NCBI GenBank assembly: GCA_026122225.1
Contig: JANEZZ010001956.1
Location: 2,668,501-2,732,500, forward strand
DNA length: 64,000 nucleotides
Origin: Heloderma charlesbogerti
Taxonomy: Eukaryota; Chordata; Lepidosauria; Squamata; Helodermatidae
Direction of reading: 5' to 3'
Shown here piece after piece: positions 11,277 through 23,272 of this stretch. The stretch's first letter is position 1. Each line of letters begins with the position of its first letter. Both the position numbers and the translations under genes were made by a program. Under the pieces are notes generated by a model, which was not told the origin of the DNA, did no database searches, and saw only the letters and a program-made list of their open reading frames with translations.

Positions 11277-11735
11277 TTTGAATAGTAGAACACATGCTTT
11301 GTATGCAGAAGGTCCCAGGTTCAATCCCTGGTATCTTCAGCAAAAGTGTCTTGGGTAGCAGCCAGTGGGGGCTGGTGTTCATTGGGGCTAGTGGGATGGA
11401 GGACAGGGTGGATACTCAATATTCAGTACTCAATATTCCACCGAGAGCGTTGGAGGAGAACAGGAGAAGATCATGTGTGGTGATTGGCAACTTCATGCCA
11501 TGCATTGGACCAAATGTACCTGGTTGTGGGGGAATTTCTCTGCCACAAGTGGGTGGGGGAGAGGCAGAGGTTCGCTGCCCTATTTGCCCCAAATATAGAG
11601 CCACCTCTGGCCACAGCAGAGCTAGAAAAGACTCTTGGCTGAAACCCTGGAGAGCTGCCGCCATCCAGGGTAGGAAGTACTAAGCTAGATGGACCAATGG
11701 CCAACTAGGTATAAGCAAGCTCCATTTTTCTTTGT
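11277..11735 (+). mobile_element. tRNA-Ala-like SINE, split by an insertion
   Basis: The head reads AACACATGCTTTGTATGCAG then GGTCCCAGGTTCAATCCCTGG, a tRNA-Ala-like anticodon arm and B box. The tail at 11631-11735 (GAAACCCTGGAGAGCTGC and ACTAAGCTAGATGGACCAAT) belongs to the same SINE type as 16787. About 265 bases between head and tail are not SINE and appear inserted. The origin of that insert is unknown. Confidence 0.65.
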
Positions 11736-12940
11736 ATGAATTTCAACTTAATTACTTTTTTTTATTGAACTCTTGTCATACAAGAATCTTGTTTAAAAGA
11801 GAAAAAAATGTGGATTTTTTTAAAAATGCAGTTTTTGCAGAAGTAGCATCCTCACAGTAAGTTTTCAACTGCAGTAGCAAAACCTGGCTACCTAATTTTG
11901 TATCCCAGGCGTCCAATTAATATATCCATTTTAGCTACTTAAAGATTTTATATTTTTTATTGTATAAGTTCGCTCCAGAGTCATATTTCAACCATAGCAA
12001 ACTTTATGCAAGCTTTATTGTTAGGGCTGAAATTTAAGCTTTATTAGGATTAAGCGTTTAATAGTATAATTTGCTGCATGTGTTGCCTATACAAAGTGGT
12101 ATGAATAGATCCTCTGTATATAAAACGTATTTGATATTTTATACCGACTTAAACCCAATATGTTATCTTTAACCAAAGGAAATTATAAAAGAGCTTTTTT
12201 TCTGAGAGCTTGTTGCCCCCCCATTCCTTCTGTCAACTTAATATCTTAAAGTGTTTTTTTTCTTTCTTTCAGAATTGAGGTTTGAGATTGGGCTATTGAA
12301 TTTAGAACTAAAGAAAGAAAGAAAATAAAGTTACCACCATCATTTCTTACTGTTCCTTCAAAATACAGTCCAAATAATAGTATGTGGTTGCCTGTGCTTT
12401 ATAATTATGACAGCAAAACGTTGGCAAGGCAAGTACATGAATATTTATTTTAATGGGGCACATTATTTAGTGTCTGTAGACCGTAACTACATTGAAGATT
12501 TATGTACATGCAGGGCTCTTTCAAGTGCTAATAGAATTTTTTGCATGTAAAGTTCATGGAAGTTAGCAAAGGGAAAAGTGCCTCCGTACCCTACTTATTC
12601 AAGAAAAGGAGAATACTACTTGTTAAGAATGAGTGGTGGTTAGCTTGAGGCTGAATTTGCGAAACAATGCTGTATTAAAAGCCCTTGTATTCCCCCAAAC
12701 TGCGTAAAAGGACTTTTGCTAATCCACCTAATAAAGATGGTTTGGCTTTCAGGTTTCAGTTATGTGTAGATGAGCTGGCCTGCTGTTTAAAAAACAGATA
12801 CTAACAGTGGTGCTTGAAAACTGGATCATCTTAGCCTTCTTTTAAAAATGCAAATACTAGGTATTACTGAAAGATGGAAAACTGCGCCATTTTAGGCTTA
12901 GGGTCTTGCAAATAGCAGCTAAGGTGATGAAGGTATCTTT
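11736..12940. other. No recognised feature
   Basis: AT-rich unique sequence. I found no splice-flanked reading frame and no repeat end that I can name. Confidence 0.35.
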
Positions 12941-13285
12941 CAGTGCCAGCTCCAGGTTTTTGAGGGCCCTTGGGCAAGCAAGACGCCCTCAATGGGCCCC
13001 TCCCTCCGTGAGTCCACCTTCTCACCACCATTGTCACCAGCTGCTCTTGCTCCGCCTCCTCTTTCTCCTCATTGCTCCCACTTGCTAGCTTGACAGGCAG
13101 AGAGCCAGTGAGCAAGCGGGCATGGGCATCTGCTGCTCCCCGCAATTGTCTGGGCCAGAGCAAGAGGCAGGTAGACAAGCAGGTTGCGATGGTGAAGAAG
13201 AGGAGCAAGTCCAAGGGGCTCTTGTCAATGGGTGTGAGCCTTCAACTGGTGCCCGAGACCATGTCTACCCTTGATGCCAGCCCAA
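12941..13285 (+). mobile_element. hAT-like MITE, CAGTGCCAG family, copy B
   Basis: It begins CAGTGCCAGCTCCAGGTTTT and contains GGGCCCTTGGGCAAGCAAG. The flanks are GTATCTTT on the left and ATATCTTG on the right, a decayed 8-base target duplication (6 of 8 match). The element is 345 bases. Open frames across it on both strands are chance frames of a GC-rich repeat. Confidence 0.8.
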
Positions 13286-13631
13286 ATATCTTGGGCTGCA
13301 CCACTTTAGACTTCAGGTTGGAGCTTATATGATCGAGTGCTCCTTCATCAATCAATCAATAAATAAATCCCTGCTACTACAGAACTCGCATGTCAGGGAG
13401 AAGGTCCCCTCTCACTTGACATGCTAGATTTCTATCTGTGGGGACTACCTTTTCATATAGAGCATGTTCAGACCTCTGACCCCTCCCCCCTTCAGTCTTA
13501 AGTAGTACAGCCCGGACATAGATTTACTACCTCAACTGCTGTTTGTAAAAAACTAGGCATCTGGTTTTTGTGTGCCTTTTTTCTGACAGAAGAGGCCTTT
13601 GATTTACTGTATTGCTCTGAAGCTTGTGTGA
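13286..13631. other. No recognised feature
   Basis: Contains a short (ATCA/AATA) run at 13347-13368. Otherwise unique sequence. Confidence 0.35.
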
Positions 13632-14515
13632 TAGGGATGTTTGAGAATTTTGTTTTGGGATAAAATCTTGATGGATTTTACTGATTCAGCCCTGGCAGGT
13701 TTCATTCCATTTCTCCCCCGATAGTGTCGACATGATCTGTAGCAAGTCGAACCAATACATGGATTTTGATTTTTTTTTAAATGGTGGTGGCAATGTGGGC
13801 AAATGGGATCATGTTTTTTTTAGAATTATTTTTCGGGTCTTTAAATGTGTAATTTTTCTTTTACTTCTTTTTTTATTGGTGGTCTTTTGCAAGTTCTGCC
13901 ATCTGTTGCATATTCCCCTTGTAAATATCGTTGTCAGTTTCTCTTTACACGCTACTTCATTTACCTCAGCAGAGCCATATTCTGTACTTGTCAAAGAACG
14001 TGTCAATTTCATCCTCCACTTAGCTGAGGAGGAGGATGAAATTGACAAGTTCTTTAACATGTACTGCTGGGCTAAACAAAGTAATATGTGAAACTGACAA
14101 GGATATTTACAATGGGAATCCATAGCAGACAGGTAGATTTATGAAAGACCACCGATTAAAAAAATTATGATTCCATTTGCACAATTTTAAAGACACACAC
14201 CAAAAGACCCCACAGTCCCATTTGTCCAAATTTAAAGACCTGAAAAATCTTTTTTTTAAAAAGACTCCCTTTACACAAATTTACAGACCCGAAAAATCAT
14301 CATCATCATCAAAAACCCAATCCCATTTGCGTGAATTATAGGATCTGAAGAAAATGTGTCTATTTATTTAGTATGTGCAAAAATATATATGTTAACATTT
14401 CTGGAATCACGGGGGTGGGAATCTGCTACAGTCCACTGCTGCTTATTGGAATGGAAATGCAGCGAAATCCCAACAGACTTAAATGGAATGGAATTCCCAC
14501 CATCCCACATCCCTC
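13632..14515. mobile_element. Large foldback element with TAGGGATG-type end
   Basis: It begins TAGGGATGTTTGAGAATTTT and ends near CCACATCCCT. The core is a long inverted repeat centred near 14025. GTCAATTTCATCCTCC at 14008 faces GGAGGATGAAATTGACAAG at 14031, and the pairing continues outward through CCCTTGTAAATATC and GATATTTACAATGGG to about 13830 and 14220. The right arm repeats a CCCATTTG...AAAGACC unit three times. Clear target duplications are not visible, so the outer limits are approximate. Confidence 0.6.
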
Positions 14516-15115
14516 CATAAAGCATTGTACTCCTTACTCCATGGAATTTTATACAGAAATATAACTCCCTTCAGAATCGTTGGTTTCCTAGAAGTATTTC
14601 TTTACAGAGTTCCGTAAGCATTAGAGTTGACTTAAGCCATTTGTATTCCTATGAACTACACAAAGGCCTGTCCCTGGTAAAGTAGACCATGTGCCCTAGT
14701 TTACAGAGGACAATCCATTGTTTGAAGGCATCCTGTCATGCCAGTAAAGGTTAAGTCTTCTGACTGGTGGTGCCAAGCCACTGGATTTCCCTCCCTTTGG
14801 AGATCTGCCTGACCACTTCTCCTTCTGATATTTAGACACTTACTGAAGCTTTATTTCAGCAGGCCTCTAGAGTTCTTACTGCTTTGCTGTGTGTAGCTTC
14901 TTAAGTTGTTTTTTCTGGATGTGGATTTTATCTGCTTTGATTATTGTTTGTGTTTTTCACTGTTTTAGAGAGTGATACTATGACCCCTAGACATATCATG
15001 GTTGGGAAGCAGATGTGTTGCTGTCATTGTGCTAACATCAGGAAGGTAGAAACAGTAGTAAAGCATGGAGTGGTGGTTGTGGGGATGGGGAAGAGAAATG
15101 TGTGCTTCGCAACAA
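14516..15115. other. No recognised feature
   Basis: Unique sequence up to the target duplication of the BovB copy. I see no supported gene. Confidence 0.35.
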
Positions 15116-15125
15116 CTGAAGTAAT

Positions 15126-15597
15126 GTTGTTCAGTCATTAAGTCGTGTCCGACTCTTCATGAGCCCATGGACCATAGCATGCCAGGCCTTCCTGTCCTCC
15201 GCTCTCTCCCGGAGCATGCTCAAGTTCATCTTCATTGCATCGGTGATGCTATCTAGCCATCTCATCCTCTGCCGTCCCCTTCTCCTTTTGCCTTCAATCT
15301 TTCCCAGCATCAGGGTCTTTTCCAGGGAGTTTTCTCTTCGCATTAGGCGGCCAAAATATTTGAGCTTCAGCTTCAGGATCTGTCCTTCCAATGAGCAGTC
15401 AGGGTTGATTTCCTTTAGGATTGACTGATTTGACCTCCTTGCAGTCCAGGGGACTCGTAAGAGTCTTCTCCAGCACCACAGTTCGAAAGCATCGATTCTT
15501 GGGCGCTCAGCCTTCCTTATAGTCCAGCTCTCACAGCCATACATTACTACTGGGGAAACCATAGCTTGGATTATATGGACCTTTGTCGGCAAGGTAG
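15126..15597 (-). mobile_element. RTE/BovB LINE 3' end with target duplication
   Basis: Minus-strand translation reads VVMYGCESWTIRKAERPRID and CWRRLLRVPWTARRSNQS through VHGLMKSRTRLND, the BovB ORF2 C-terminus. The copy is flanked by CTGAAGTAAT at 15116-15125 and again at 15598-15607, a 10-base target duplication from target-primed insertion. It is heavily 5' truncated but still open in frame. Confidence 0.92.
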
Positions 15598-15607
15598 CTG
15601 AAGTAAT

Positions 15608-16785
15608 ACACATCGCCATCTAAAGGAGGGTGCATAAGACCATTATGTACCAAGTTGCTCTAATGCTTCTGTTGCTTAATATATGTCTCATTGGTTTATG
15701 ATGTGGTGTTCCTGCAGAAGCAAAGGGAAATGAAGGGCAAACAAAATCCTGGTGGTGTTCTGGTTACTTGCAAGTGTATGATTTGCATCCTATGATAAAG
15801 CAGTGTTACTGTGGTTCCATGGAATGCTGTTCTATAAAAATCATTGTGGAGCAGGTGTGCAAAGGCTAGAATGGTCTTGGCTGAGAGCCATTCACCTATT
15901 CTTAAACTGACATTCTTGCATGAGGGTCACAGCTGGTTAAACTGCTTCCTTATTGGGAAAATGTGGCCATGATAATGTCACAGCGACAATGGTACAACCT
16001 TCTTAAATGGTGCCAGGTCGTTGCTGTTGTTGTTCTAAAAGTATATTAGTCGGCACTCCTGAGTGCACTTACTAGGAAGTAAGCCCCATGCAAGATGGTT
16101 GAACTTACTTCTGAGTAAACATGTAGAGGATTTCATGGTTAAAGACTGTTTATCCATGAACAGAGTTTGTTATTAACTGTAGGTATGGGGTGTGTGTGTG
16201 TGTGTGTGTATGCATATATGTATATGTGTGTACAAGAATATATGCTGCAGGAACAGTCAAAGAGACTTTTCTGAAAGTTCAGGTTTTCTTTTTCTTTTCT
16301 TTTTTAAAAGAGGAAAAAATAACAGTGCAATCCTATGCCTGTTTCATTCAGTTCAAAGAGATTTAATCCCAGGTAAGTGTGCATGGTCTCCATCCCTTTC
16401 CCTTATGGAGATATAAAAGGAAAGCATGCAGGCAATGTTTTGCCCAGAAGTAGCTTATTTAAATTCTGGCTTAATTATTATTGTACAATTTTATTTTATT
16501 TATAATTTTATACAGTGTTTATACAACACCTACAACTTTATACAATAATAATAAATCACCGCATTCTTTTAAAAACAAAGGTATGGAAGCTTTACAAATA
16601 AATCAGCAAAACTGATCTGTGCCCTTTAGTACTACTCTTAACTCACCCTGCTGTTGTCCCACAGGAATCTAAACACAGTGGAATAATGAGTGACAGAGGA
16701 ACAAATAAAATAAGTAGATGCACCCCATGTTGGTAGGTAGGTTCTAGACTGGAATAGCTGGAAGAGTGGACTGTAGCTCATGGGG
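15608..16785. other. Unassigned, with (GT)n at 16188-16210 and two SINE-like hairpin remnants
   Basis: At 16040-16130 TTACTAGGAAGTAAGCCCCA faces TTGAACTTACTTCTGAGTAA, and at 16325-16390 GTGCAATCCTATGCCTG and CCCAGGTAAGTGTGCATGG resemble the hairpin at 49745-49832. A (GT)n run lies at 16188-16210. The remaining sequence is unique. Confidence 0.5.
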
Positions 16786-16786
16786 A

Positions 16787-16925
16787 GGGGCCGTAGATCA
16801 CTGGTAGAGCATTTGCTTTGTATGAATAAGGTCCCAGGTTCAATCCTACAGGCAGAGCTAGGAAAGAATCCTGCCTGAAACCCTGGAAACCCTGGCTGAA
16901 GCCAGCCAGTGTTGACAATCATTTG
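16787..16925 (+). mobile_element. tRNA-Ala-like SINE
   Basis: The head GGGGCCGTAGATCACTGGTA, AGAGCATTTGCTTTGTATG and GGTCCCAGGTTCAATCC keeps a tRNA-Ala-like D arm (A box), anticodon arm and B box. The acceptor stem does not close, and the sequence runs on into the SINE body CCTGAAACCCTGGAAACCCT. It is a SINE rather than a functional tRNA gene. Confidence 0.75.
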
Positions 16926-18880
16926 AACATGACCTGCCTGGCCAACCCAGACGTTGGATGTTGCACACCCTGAATTCCTTCTGTGCCTAAAGAGGGATCT
17001 AGGAATAGTTCATCAGGTTATGAATGTGAAACACTGGTTCAAGGAAAGGGTGGAGCTAGACACAACGGTAAACAGACCCAGCCTCTAGTTTGATGCTCAG
17101 CAAGCAAACTTATGCAGTTCGTCTGACTGAACCCATGCCCTTTGGCACCTCTGCCATGGTACACCACATAGCCCCCTGAGGGACAGGCCTGGGCACTCCA
17201 TTCCCCTGAGGAGGGGTTGTCCCACAGCACGGTGGAGGGGGCAGGAATATAACGCTGCACTTTGGCCTACTAATCTCCCCTGGCTTCAAACTGTATGGAC
17301 AGCAAAGCTATGTGCTGGTCATTAAAGTCAACCTCTAGTGGCTGAAGATGTTACTGCAGGCTTCAACCATATGTACACATTAACATTAATAAGTTCTTTA
17401 AAAAAAACAAAATAACCAAGGTATACACCCCTAAGGTCCCCTTAGTATGCATGCCAAGTTGCGGGTGTCTCAGCTTCACAGTCTTGGTGCTATGGTACAG
17501 ACAGACACATCCTTTTTTACTGTTATAAGTGTTCACATACACACACTTTCATTATAGGATTATAATTAAAATGCAGTGAAGGAAATCAGATAACAAAATC
17601 CTGATATTACAGTGAAATAAAGCACTTTGGTTGCAACTAGGCATGGAAAGTCTGATCGATCTGTCTGTCTATCTGTCTGTCTGTCTATCTTGAAATTCCT
17701 AGTGATGAAAGAGCTTGTCTTCTCTTCTTGAATACAAAGTCACCTCCCCATTAGCCTCATGCGCATTCCCTTCGTTGTGCTTTTATTATGGAATAGGACT
17801 CCTCTTAAAAAATCTGGATCCTTGTCTGGTTCTAGCAGGTGTTTGGCAGCAAAACCTCTGGAGTCTGTGTGCACAGCTTATGGATGAGGATTTCAGGCCC
17901 TGAGGCCAATCTTAAACCCTTGCATATGAAAAGCACGTTATGATGTCGGTTCAAATTAGATCACCATTGAGGTAGGTTTGGGGGGGGGAGGGCACGAGTG
18001 AGTAAGGATCGCTCTGAATGAAACTGAATACAAATAATCGTAGTAACACAACATTCAGTAATTTAAATTAAAAGGAAATTCTGAGTCATCGTTCCCTTTT
18101 ACCAGACTTTCTTGAGACTACTCGCTGTAAATAAAGGCTAGAGAGATAATCATCTCTCTTAGGAAATATGAGATCTGCCAATGAATAGCACTATGTAAGA
18201 GTAAAGTATTCTTATTAAAGAAACTACAGGTTTGGAAAAACTATTGAATTATCTCTCCTTGGGGGGAAGGTGTATGCATTTTTATTAAGTCACTCAGTGG
18301 TCCCTATAAATGAACTGGCTAGGTCCTGTACAACACGTAAGTCAGCATGGTTTTACTGAAGTATTTGCATGTGTAAGAGAGATGCAAGAAAAAGAAGGCC
18401 TGCCCTTTTTGCTATTTTTTTTTTTATGGTCTACATTATTGGGTTTTCCTTCTTTTTTCTACATCAAGTTGTTTTCTTAGGAACCTCTATATGCCTCCCA
18501 TGCCTAAAACTCTTGCACGTTGAGATTTCTGAACAGTGTTGTAACACATTTGGTTTACCTGCCCTGTGGGGACCTCATCACTGTTGCCTATCGTGAAGTG
18601 GGAATGTGCCCCAGTATACACCCAACATTCTCATGCAGTTTTATGTTGCGAGGGGAGAAAGTCTGGTAATGATAGGCAAGCTATCATTCAGGGAAGGCTG
18701 TCCATCATTCTTGATTTTGTCATTAAGGAACCCCATGTGATTAAGGAACCCCGCGTAAGGGATTCAGAGTTCCCCAGAATGTATTTTGAAAAATGACTGT
18801 CCTAAGTTAGGGATAAATGATAACTTAGAGATAGGCAACTGGATGCTTGGGTACTCAATTTAGCTCTCAAGGGTTTCCTA
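16926..18880. other. Unassigned; CTGT/CTAT microsatellite at 17658-17692
   Basis: Mostly unique sequence. A tetranucleotide run of CTGT and CTAT lies at 17658-17692. At 18717-18775 two AAGGAACCCC words and GAGTTCCCCAGAATGTATT resemble inverted pieces of the hAT-like fragment at 58385. I see no supported gene. Confidence 0.4.
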
Positions 18881-18882
18881 TC

Positions 18883-19265
18883 TAGCTCCCAGCATTTATT
18901 TTATTTAATTTATTTACAACATTTATATACCACTCCACATCTAAACAGATTCCTGAGCAGTGAACAATAAAAGATAAAAAGATAAAATAATAAAACACCA
19001 TATTAAAATTGTTATTTTTAACATCAGAATACTAGTAGAAACTGGCTGGTCAGGATATGTTTTCAGAAGGCGCTGGAAACAACACAATGTTGTCACCTGA
19101 CTGACCTCCAGAGGCAAGGAGTTCCATAGAAAGGGGGCCACCACACTGAAGGCTCTTCTCTGGGTGGGTTCTAATCGGGCCATAAGTCCATGCATTGAAA
19201 CAGGTCTCAAGCCCCCACTCCACCTCCATCTCAATTGACACGTGGCCGCTCTAGTTCCAGGCTGC
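18883..19265 (-). mobile_element. L2/CR1-clade LINE 3' end with ORF2 C-terminal remnant
   Basis: Minus-strand translation reads RRAFSVVAPFLWNSLPLEVS followed by LCCFQRLLKTYPDQ, the conserved WNSLP...FK-LKT C-terminus of L2/CR1-clade ORF2. The tail is TTTATATACCACTCCACATC on the + strand, shared with 46395-46460. Confidence 0.7.
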
Positions 19266-21301
19266 AAGGAGTCCTGAGCTGGACTTTTCTTAGAGTTTGT
19301 GGATCTTCCAGGGATTTCTAAAAATTATATATTCTATTGTACATTGCCTTGAGCACCTTGGACAGTAAGGTGAAAAGTAAGTTTCATAAACCGATTCAAA
19401 AATAAATCTGATTTATTACTGTTGGAGATGAATGCTCCACTAGATTCCTCTTCTGGCTAATTAAATGAGGAAAAATTTTGCTTGCTCATTAGAGAGTTTT
19501 GATTTAGCAAAAACCTTTTGGAAGCGTACATTTTGATCTATTTCAGTACAAATTCTTAAGGACAGAACAATTCCTCTCACTCCATAGACACTGTAGAGTC
19601 TTTAAGAAACTGCTTTGGAGTTGGATTGATAGACTTCTGCAAGAACATGCTGCTAATAATTCTGAGGGGGGCTGGTTTATGAGCAGAAATTTGCCAATTA
19701 CTAGGTTACTATATAAATAATATAAAGGTGGTTTCTGTTTGTAGAAGAGCTGAACATATGGTGCTGGGAAGACTTCAGTTACCTCTGTCTGTGTCTCGCT
19801 GAGATTTAGTGGGGAGGGGGAAATGTGCATTAATGAAATGGCATTTTCTCTCTCATTTCCAGATGTTATATGAGGGATTTCCTCCCTTGTGCTATAATGT
19901 TGACCAAAGCGATCCACTTAAGAGGCAAGCTGTTTCATGGAGGCACTCCCCTTAGAGGCAAACTATTGGTGTTTACGCCCAACTGTCAATGCAGCAGGCA
20001 GATGCATCCAACTAAACAGTGGGTGGTCAACTCCTGGCCCATATGCCACAGGTTGCAAATACAGTGTGGTGGTGGGTCATTCTGAGCAGACAAATGGCAG
20101 GAAGTGAAAAGGCCGAGCAACCTTCTTCCCCTCCTGTTCCTTCCAATGTTAACTAGTTTTCATTTAAAAAACAAAACACCACCACCGCTCATCATTGGAG
20201 GAAAGAATCATGCAATTGTGTATCACATGTAGTTTAGCCCTGAATCCTGCACTATTCCCTTCTCATAGACTTAGAAGGAAAACCACACCAAACAATGGTA
20301 TTAGGGGTGGGGAATATAGAGGAACGTGCACTAGAATGGTACAAACTCATCCTGTAGGCTAGACCAGGGGTAGGCAGACTTCAGGCTTACAGGATCTATT
20401 TTGTTTTTGTTTTTTCTAAAACCCTGAGATTTACCAAATGGAGCCTGGTGCAGAATTATATTAGAATGAAAGAATTCTGAGTCCTGGAATCTTATAATCC
20501 TTCAAAACAAAAATCCTGGTTTGTTCTTGAGTTAAAACTCTAGATGGTTTCTCCCTCAACAACCCAGAATTCTGGGTCCGCACATCATGAAGAACAACCC
20601 AGAGATGGGGCGTCCTTAGATTGTTTGGTGCAGAAGTGGGTGAGTGGCCGGGAGCCAGCTCTCTCGCTCCCAAACAACCCATGGTTTGTTAACAGTGAGT
20701 TGTTAATTGCATGCAAACTGGGTCAATGGTTCAAAATAGCTTAGGGGGAGGAAGGAAATGTAGAACTATAGAGCTGCTGTTTCTTTTGAAAATGTGAATC
20801 AGGGATAGGGTTAAGGAAGATTTCAAAAACTAAACAGAGTTTTGGCTAAGCACTGCCTCCTAGTAATTAGCATAGATTTTTAAATCTTTTAGCCAAACTG
20901 TATCTTGAGAGCACAATCAGTTGCTGATAAATATCCAAAAAGCTTAATCACTGGGATAATTGTCTTTTAAAGCATGGGGCGGGGCGTGGGGAGCCATAAG
21001 AGTTCAGGTTTATTTGATCTGCAGTCTGCAGCTTACATCTTGCCAAAGAAAATGTGTTTATATTTAATCAGAAGAATTTGAGGAGGGGAAGACTGGATTT
21101 TATAAGAGCCTGGGAAGTGACAACTCCATATTTTTGAAAACCAAATGATTTCTTTTTTCTGTTTGGCTTAAATCAAATCTTGTAACCCCCCCCCCTTTTC
21201 CTCATGAGCACTGTAAGAAACTCACCTGAGATTTGGGGGTGGAAGCAGCACTGAGGTGTGGTTGTTTTGCCAGAGTGAAGCTGTTGTTTGTTGCTTGAGC
21301 T
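19266..21301. other. Unassigned; possible diverged MITE at 20362-20745
   Basis: At 20362 CCAGGGGTAGGCAGACTTCA looks like a hAT-type terminus. At 20550-20745 AACAACCCAGAATTCTGGGT and AACAACCCATGGTTTGTTAA are palindromic words resembling the MITE at 39961-40405. Boundaries are not clear. The rest is unique. Confidence 0.35.
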
Positions 21302-21431
21302 CAGGGGTGGAGACTCTGTGGCACTCCAGATGTTGTTGGACTAAATTCTCATCGTCCTTGAACATTGGCCATGGTGGCTGGGGCTGATGGGAGTTGGAGT
21401 CCAACAACACCTGAAGAACCAGAGGTTCCCC
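21302..21431. mobile_element. Hairpin MITE, CAGGGGTGGAGACTCTG variant
   Basis: CACTCCAGATGTTGTTGGAC on the left is inverted as GTCCAACAACACCTGAAG on the right, with an inner CATTGGCCATGGTGGC turn. The interior is related to the hairpin at 3855, but the ends differ (CAGGGGTGG and CCCCTTTTG). Confidence 0.65.
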
Positions 21432-21627
21432 TTTTGCATTAGCCTCACTTATTCCACTGTGAGTGAATGTAACTCCTAAAGGTATGCTTCTTTGTGTTTT
21501 TCAACCTAATGAACCTGGATTCCTGCATAAAGACCTTCTTAATCAAGCATCGAAGTCATATTTAGCATATTATTGTCTCCAAAGCAACCAGTTAAACAGC
21601 AGTGAGTTGATAAAATGTGGGAGACTA

Positions 21628-21992
21628 TGGGCCAGTTCGCATGATCACCACAGCCCACTATGGCTTATTTAAGCCACAGTGGGTTGTGATCGGCCACACT
21701 TTTGACTATTCAAGCTGCGGTGGGTGGGCACCATGGCTTATTGTGTCGTGAAAACCCCTTGAGGGTGGCTAATGTGAGGGTTAAACTACCCTCCCATAAC
21801 CCTAAAACAGGCCATGGGTTATGTAAGGGTTGTTTAACCCTCGCATAAGCCACCCTCACCAGGTTCACATAAGTCATGGTGCCCCTGTCCCCCCCTTGGT
21901 TTGAGTATTCAAAAGGGCAACTGGCATGTGCCACAACCCAGCACGGCTTAAATAAGCCATGGTGGGCTGTGGCATTCATACAAACTGGCCCA
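21628..21992. mobile_element. Palindromic MITE with TGGGCCAG ends and TA flanks
   Basis: The left end TGGGCCAGTTCGCATGATCA and the right end CATTCATACAAACTGGCCCA are inverted. Inside, CCCACTATGGCTTATTTAAG pairs with CTTAAATAAGCCATGGTGGG. A second inner pair involves GGTGGCTAATGTGAGGGTTA and TAACCCTCGCATAAGCCACC. TA flanks both ends, consistent with a TA target duplication. A stray right-end piece lies at 22050-22085. Confidence 0.75.
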
Positions 21993-23204
21993 TAATCTTC
22001 CAAATTTTTTCAGCTCACTGCATGCACTGCAACCTACTGCATGCTCTGTAACCGATGGTGGGCTGTGGTGATCATGTGAACCTGGTCTATGAATGACTAT
22101 GTATAAACTTACTCAGCAAGTGCAGCAAGCAAGGAATCCAAATTTTAAGAAGATATTATGGCAACATGGTTTCCATTTATTTCCTGTGTTGAACCTCTTC
22201 AAATGTGTGATCAAATTCCAACTAAGTACAGTTGCCTATATTTTTTTTGACTAATACATATGCGCACAAAATAACACACACTTGCACACACTCCATTTAT
22301 ATGCTGTATATTTGTATTTTTATTCTTTCATTAGATATTGAGCTCCTACTTAGGCTGTTTTACTGTAGATGTTCCGCAAGCATATTGGTGATAGACTAAG
22401 AATTATAATTAGTGAATTTCTTTAGTGATCTTGTTATATTATGATGTAAGTTCTTCTTTTTGTTGCCTTTTTAAAAAGACTTAATTTCAACATGAAATAA
22501 AAATTCATGAAAAAGTGAGTGGCTCTGTACTAATTAGGGGCTTGGTCACCCTAGCAGCCAGAACAGCTAGGAGGAGGGAGAGAAAATTGGACTTTAACAT
22601 AATAATAGTAATGTATTTATATCTTGCTCTATGCTGTCCTAATGCTGTCCAATAGGGGAGGGAGGGAAGGGAAAAACTCTCTTTCCTGGACAGGATTGGT
22701 ACAAAACCCCCTCACAGCTTTGTTCTATACGTCAAATACGTCAAAACAAACAAACAAAAACCATAAGTCATGAGTAACAAGGATTTATCCCTCACTTTAA
22801 TTTAAATTTAATTGATCCCTTGTTGATTTATAAGTAGCATGGTGATGCCTCTGTTTAGTAGCCACAAGAAAAATAAAGTTGTTGGTACTCGACAGATGCA
22901 AAATGCGGTGGTTTTCACAGGGTCTTAACATAATCTACTCCAGATTCAGGGTTTGGACCATATTAGTTCAGCATTAACACTTGACTGTGCTTCACTGTGC
23001 TACTTTCAGTGTTCATTCTGTCCTCTCCATAATTTCCTACAAAAGGATGCCAACTTTTTGGCTCAGAGAGCAGATCGGAAGTTTTGAGTGAGTGTTGTGG
23101 GTACTCTCACAAAATGACTGCCATGGGGGGGTTGCAAATTCATAAATGGCTGCCATGGTGGGCATGGCCAGTCACAGAACCCTCATTCCCAGCATGCAAA
23201 CTGG
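21993..23204. other. Unassigned; solo MITE end at 22050-22085
   Basis: GGTGGGCTGTGGTGATCATG followed by TGAACCTGGTCTA at 22053-22085 repeats the end of the adjacent MITE. The rest is unique AT-rich DNA with no supported gene. Confidence 0.45.
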
Positions 23205-23272
23205 TGAGACTAAAAGAAAAGTAACTTATCCAAGAACCTAGGGACAAGGCAGAGGTGGGAGTTGAACTCCAA
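23205..23272 (+). mobile_element. Ancient MIR/CORE-SINE-like fragment
   Basis: AAGTAACTTATCCAAGAACC then AGGCAGAGGTGGGAGTTGAA resembles the conserved 3' part of MIR-type SINEs (GTAACTTGCCCAAGGTCA, GGCAGAGCTGGGATT). It is short and diverged, so this is tentative. Confidence 0.5.

Noticed and set aside
16787..16850. Possible tRNA-Ala gene
   Set aside because: The D arm and B box are tRNA-like, but the acceptor stem cannot close and the sequence continues into a SINE body repeated elsewhere.
18369..18596. Hydrophobic 75-codon frame considered as the ADAMTSL3 signal-peptide exon
   Set aside because: It starts MCKRDARKRRP, has no match to the expected N-terminus and lacks a suitable donor at the right place.
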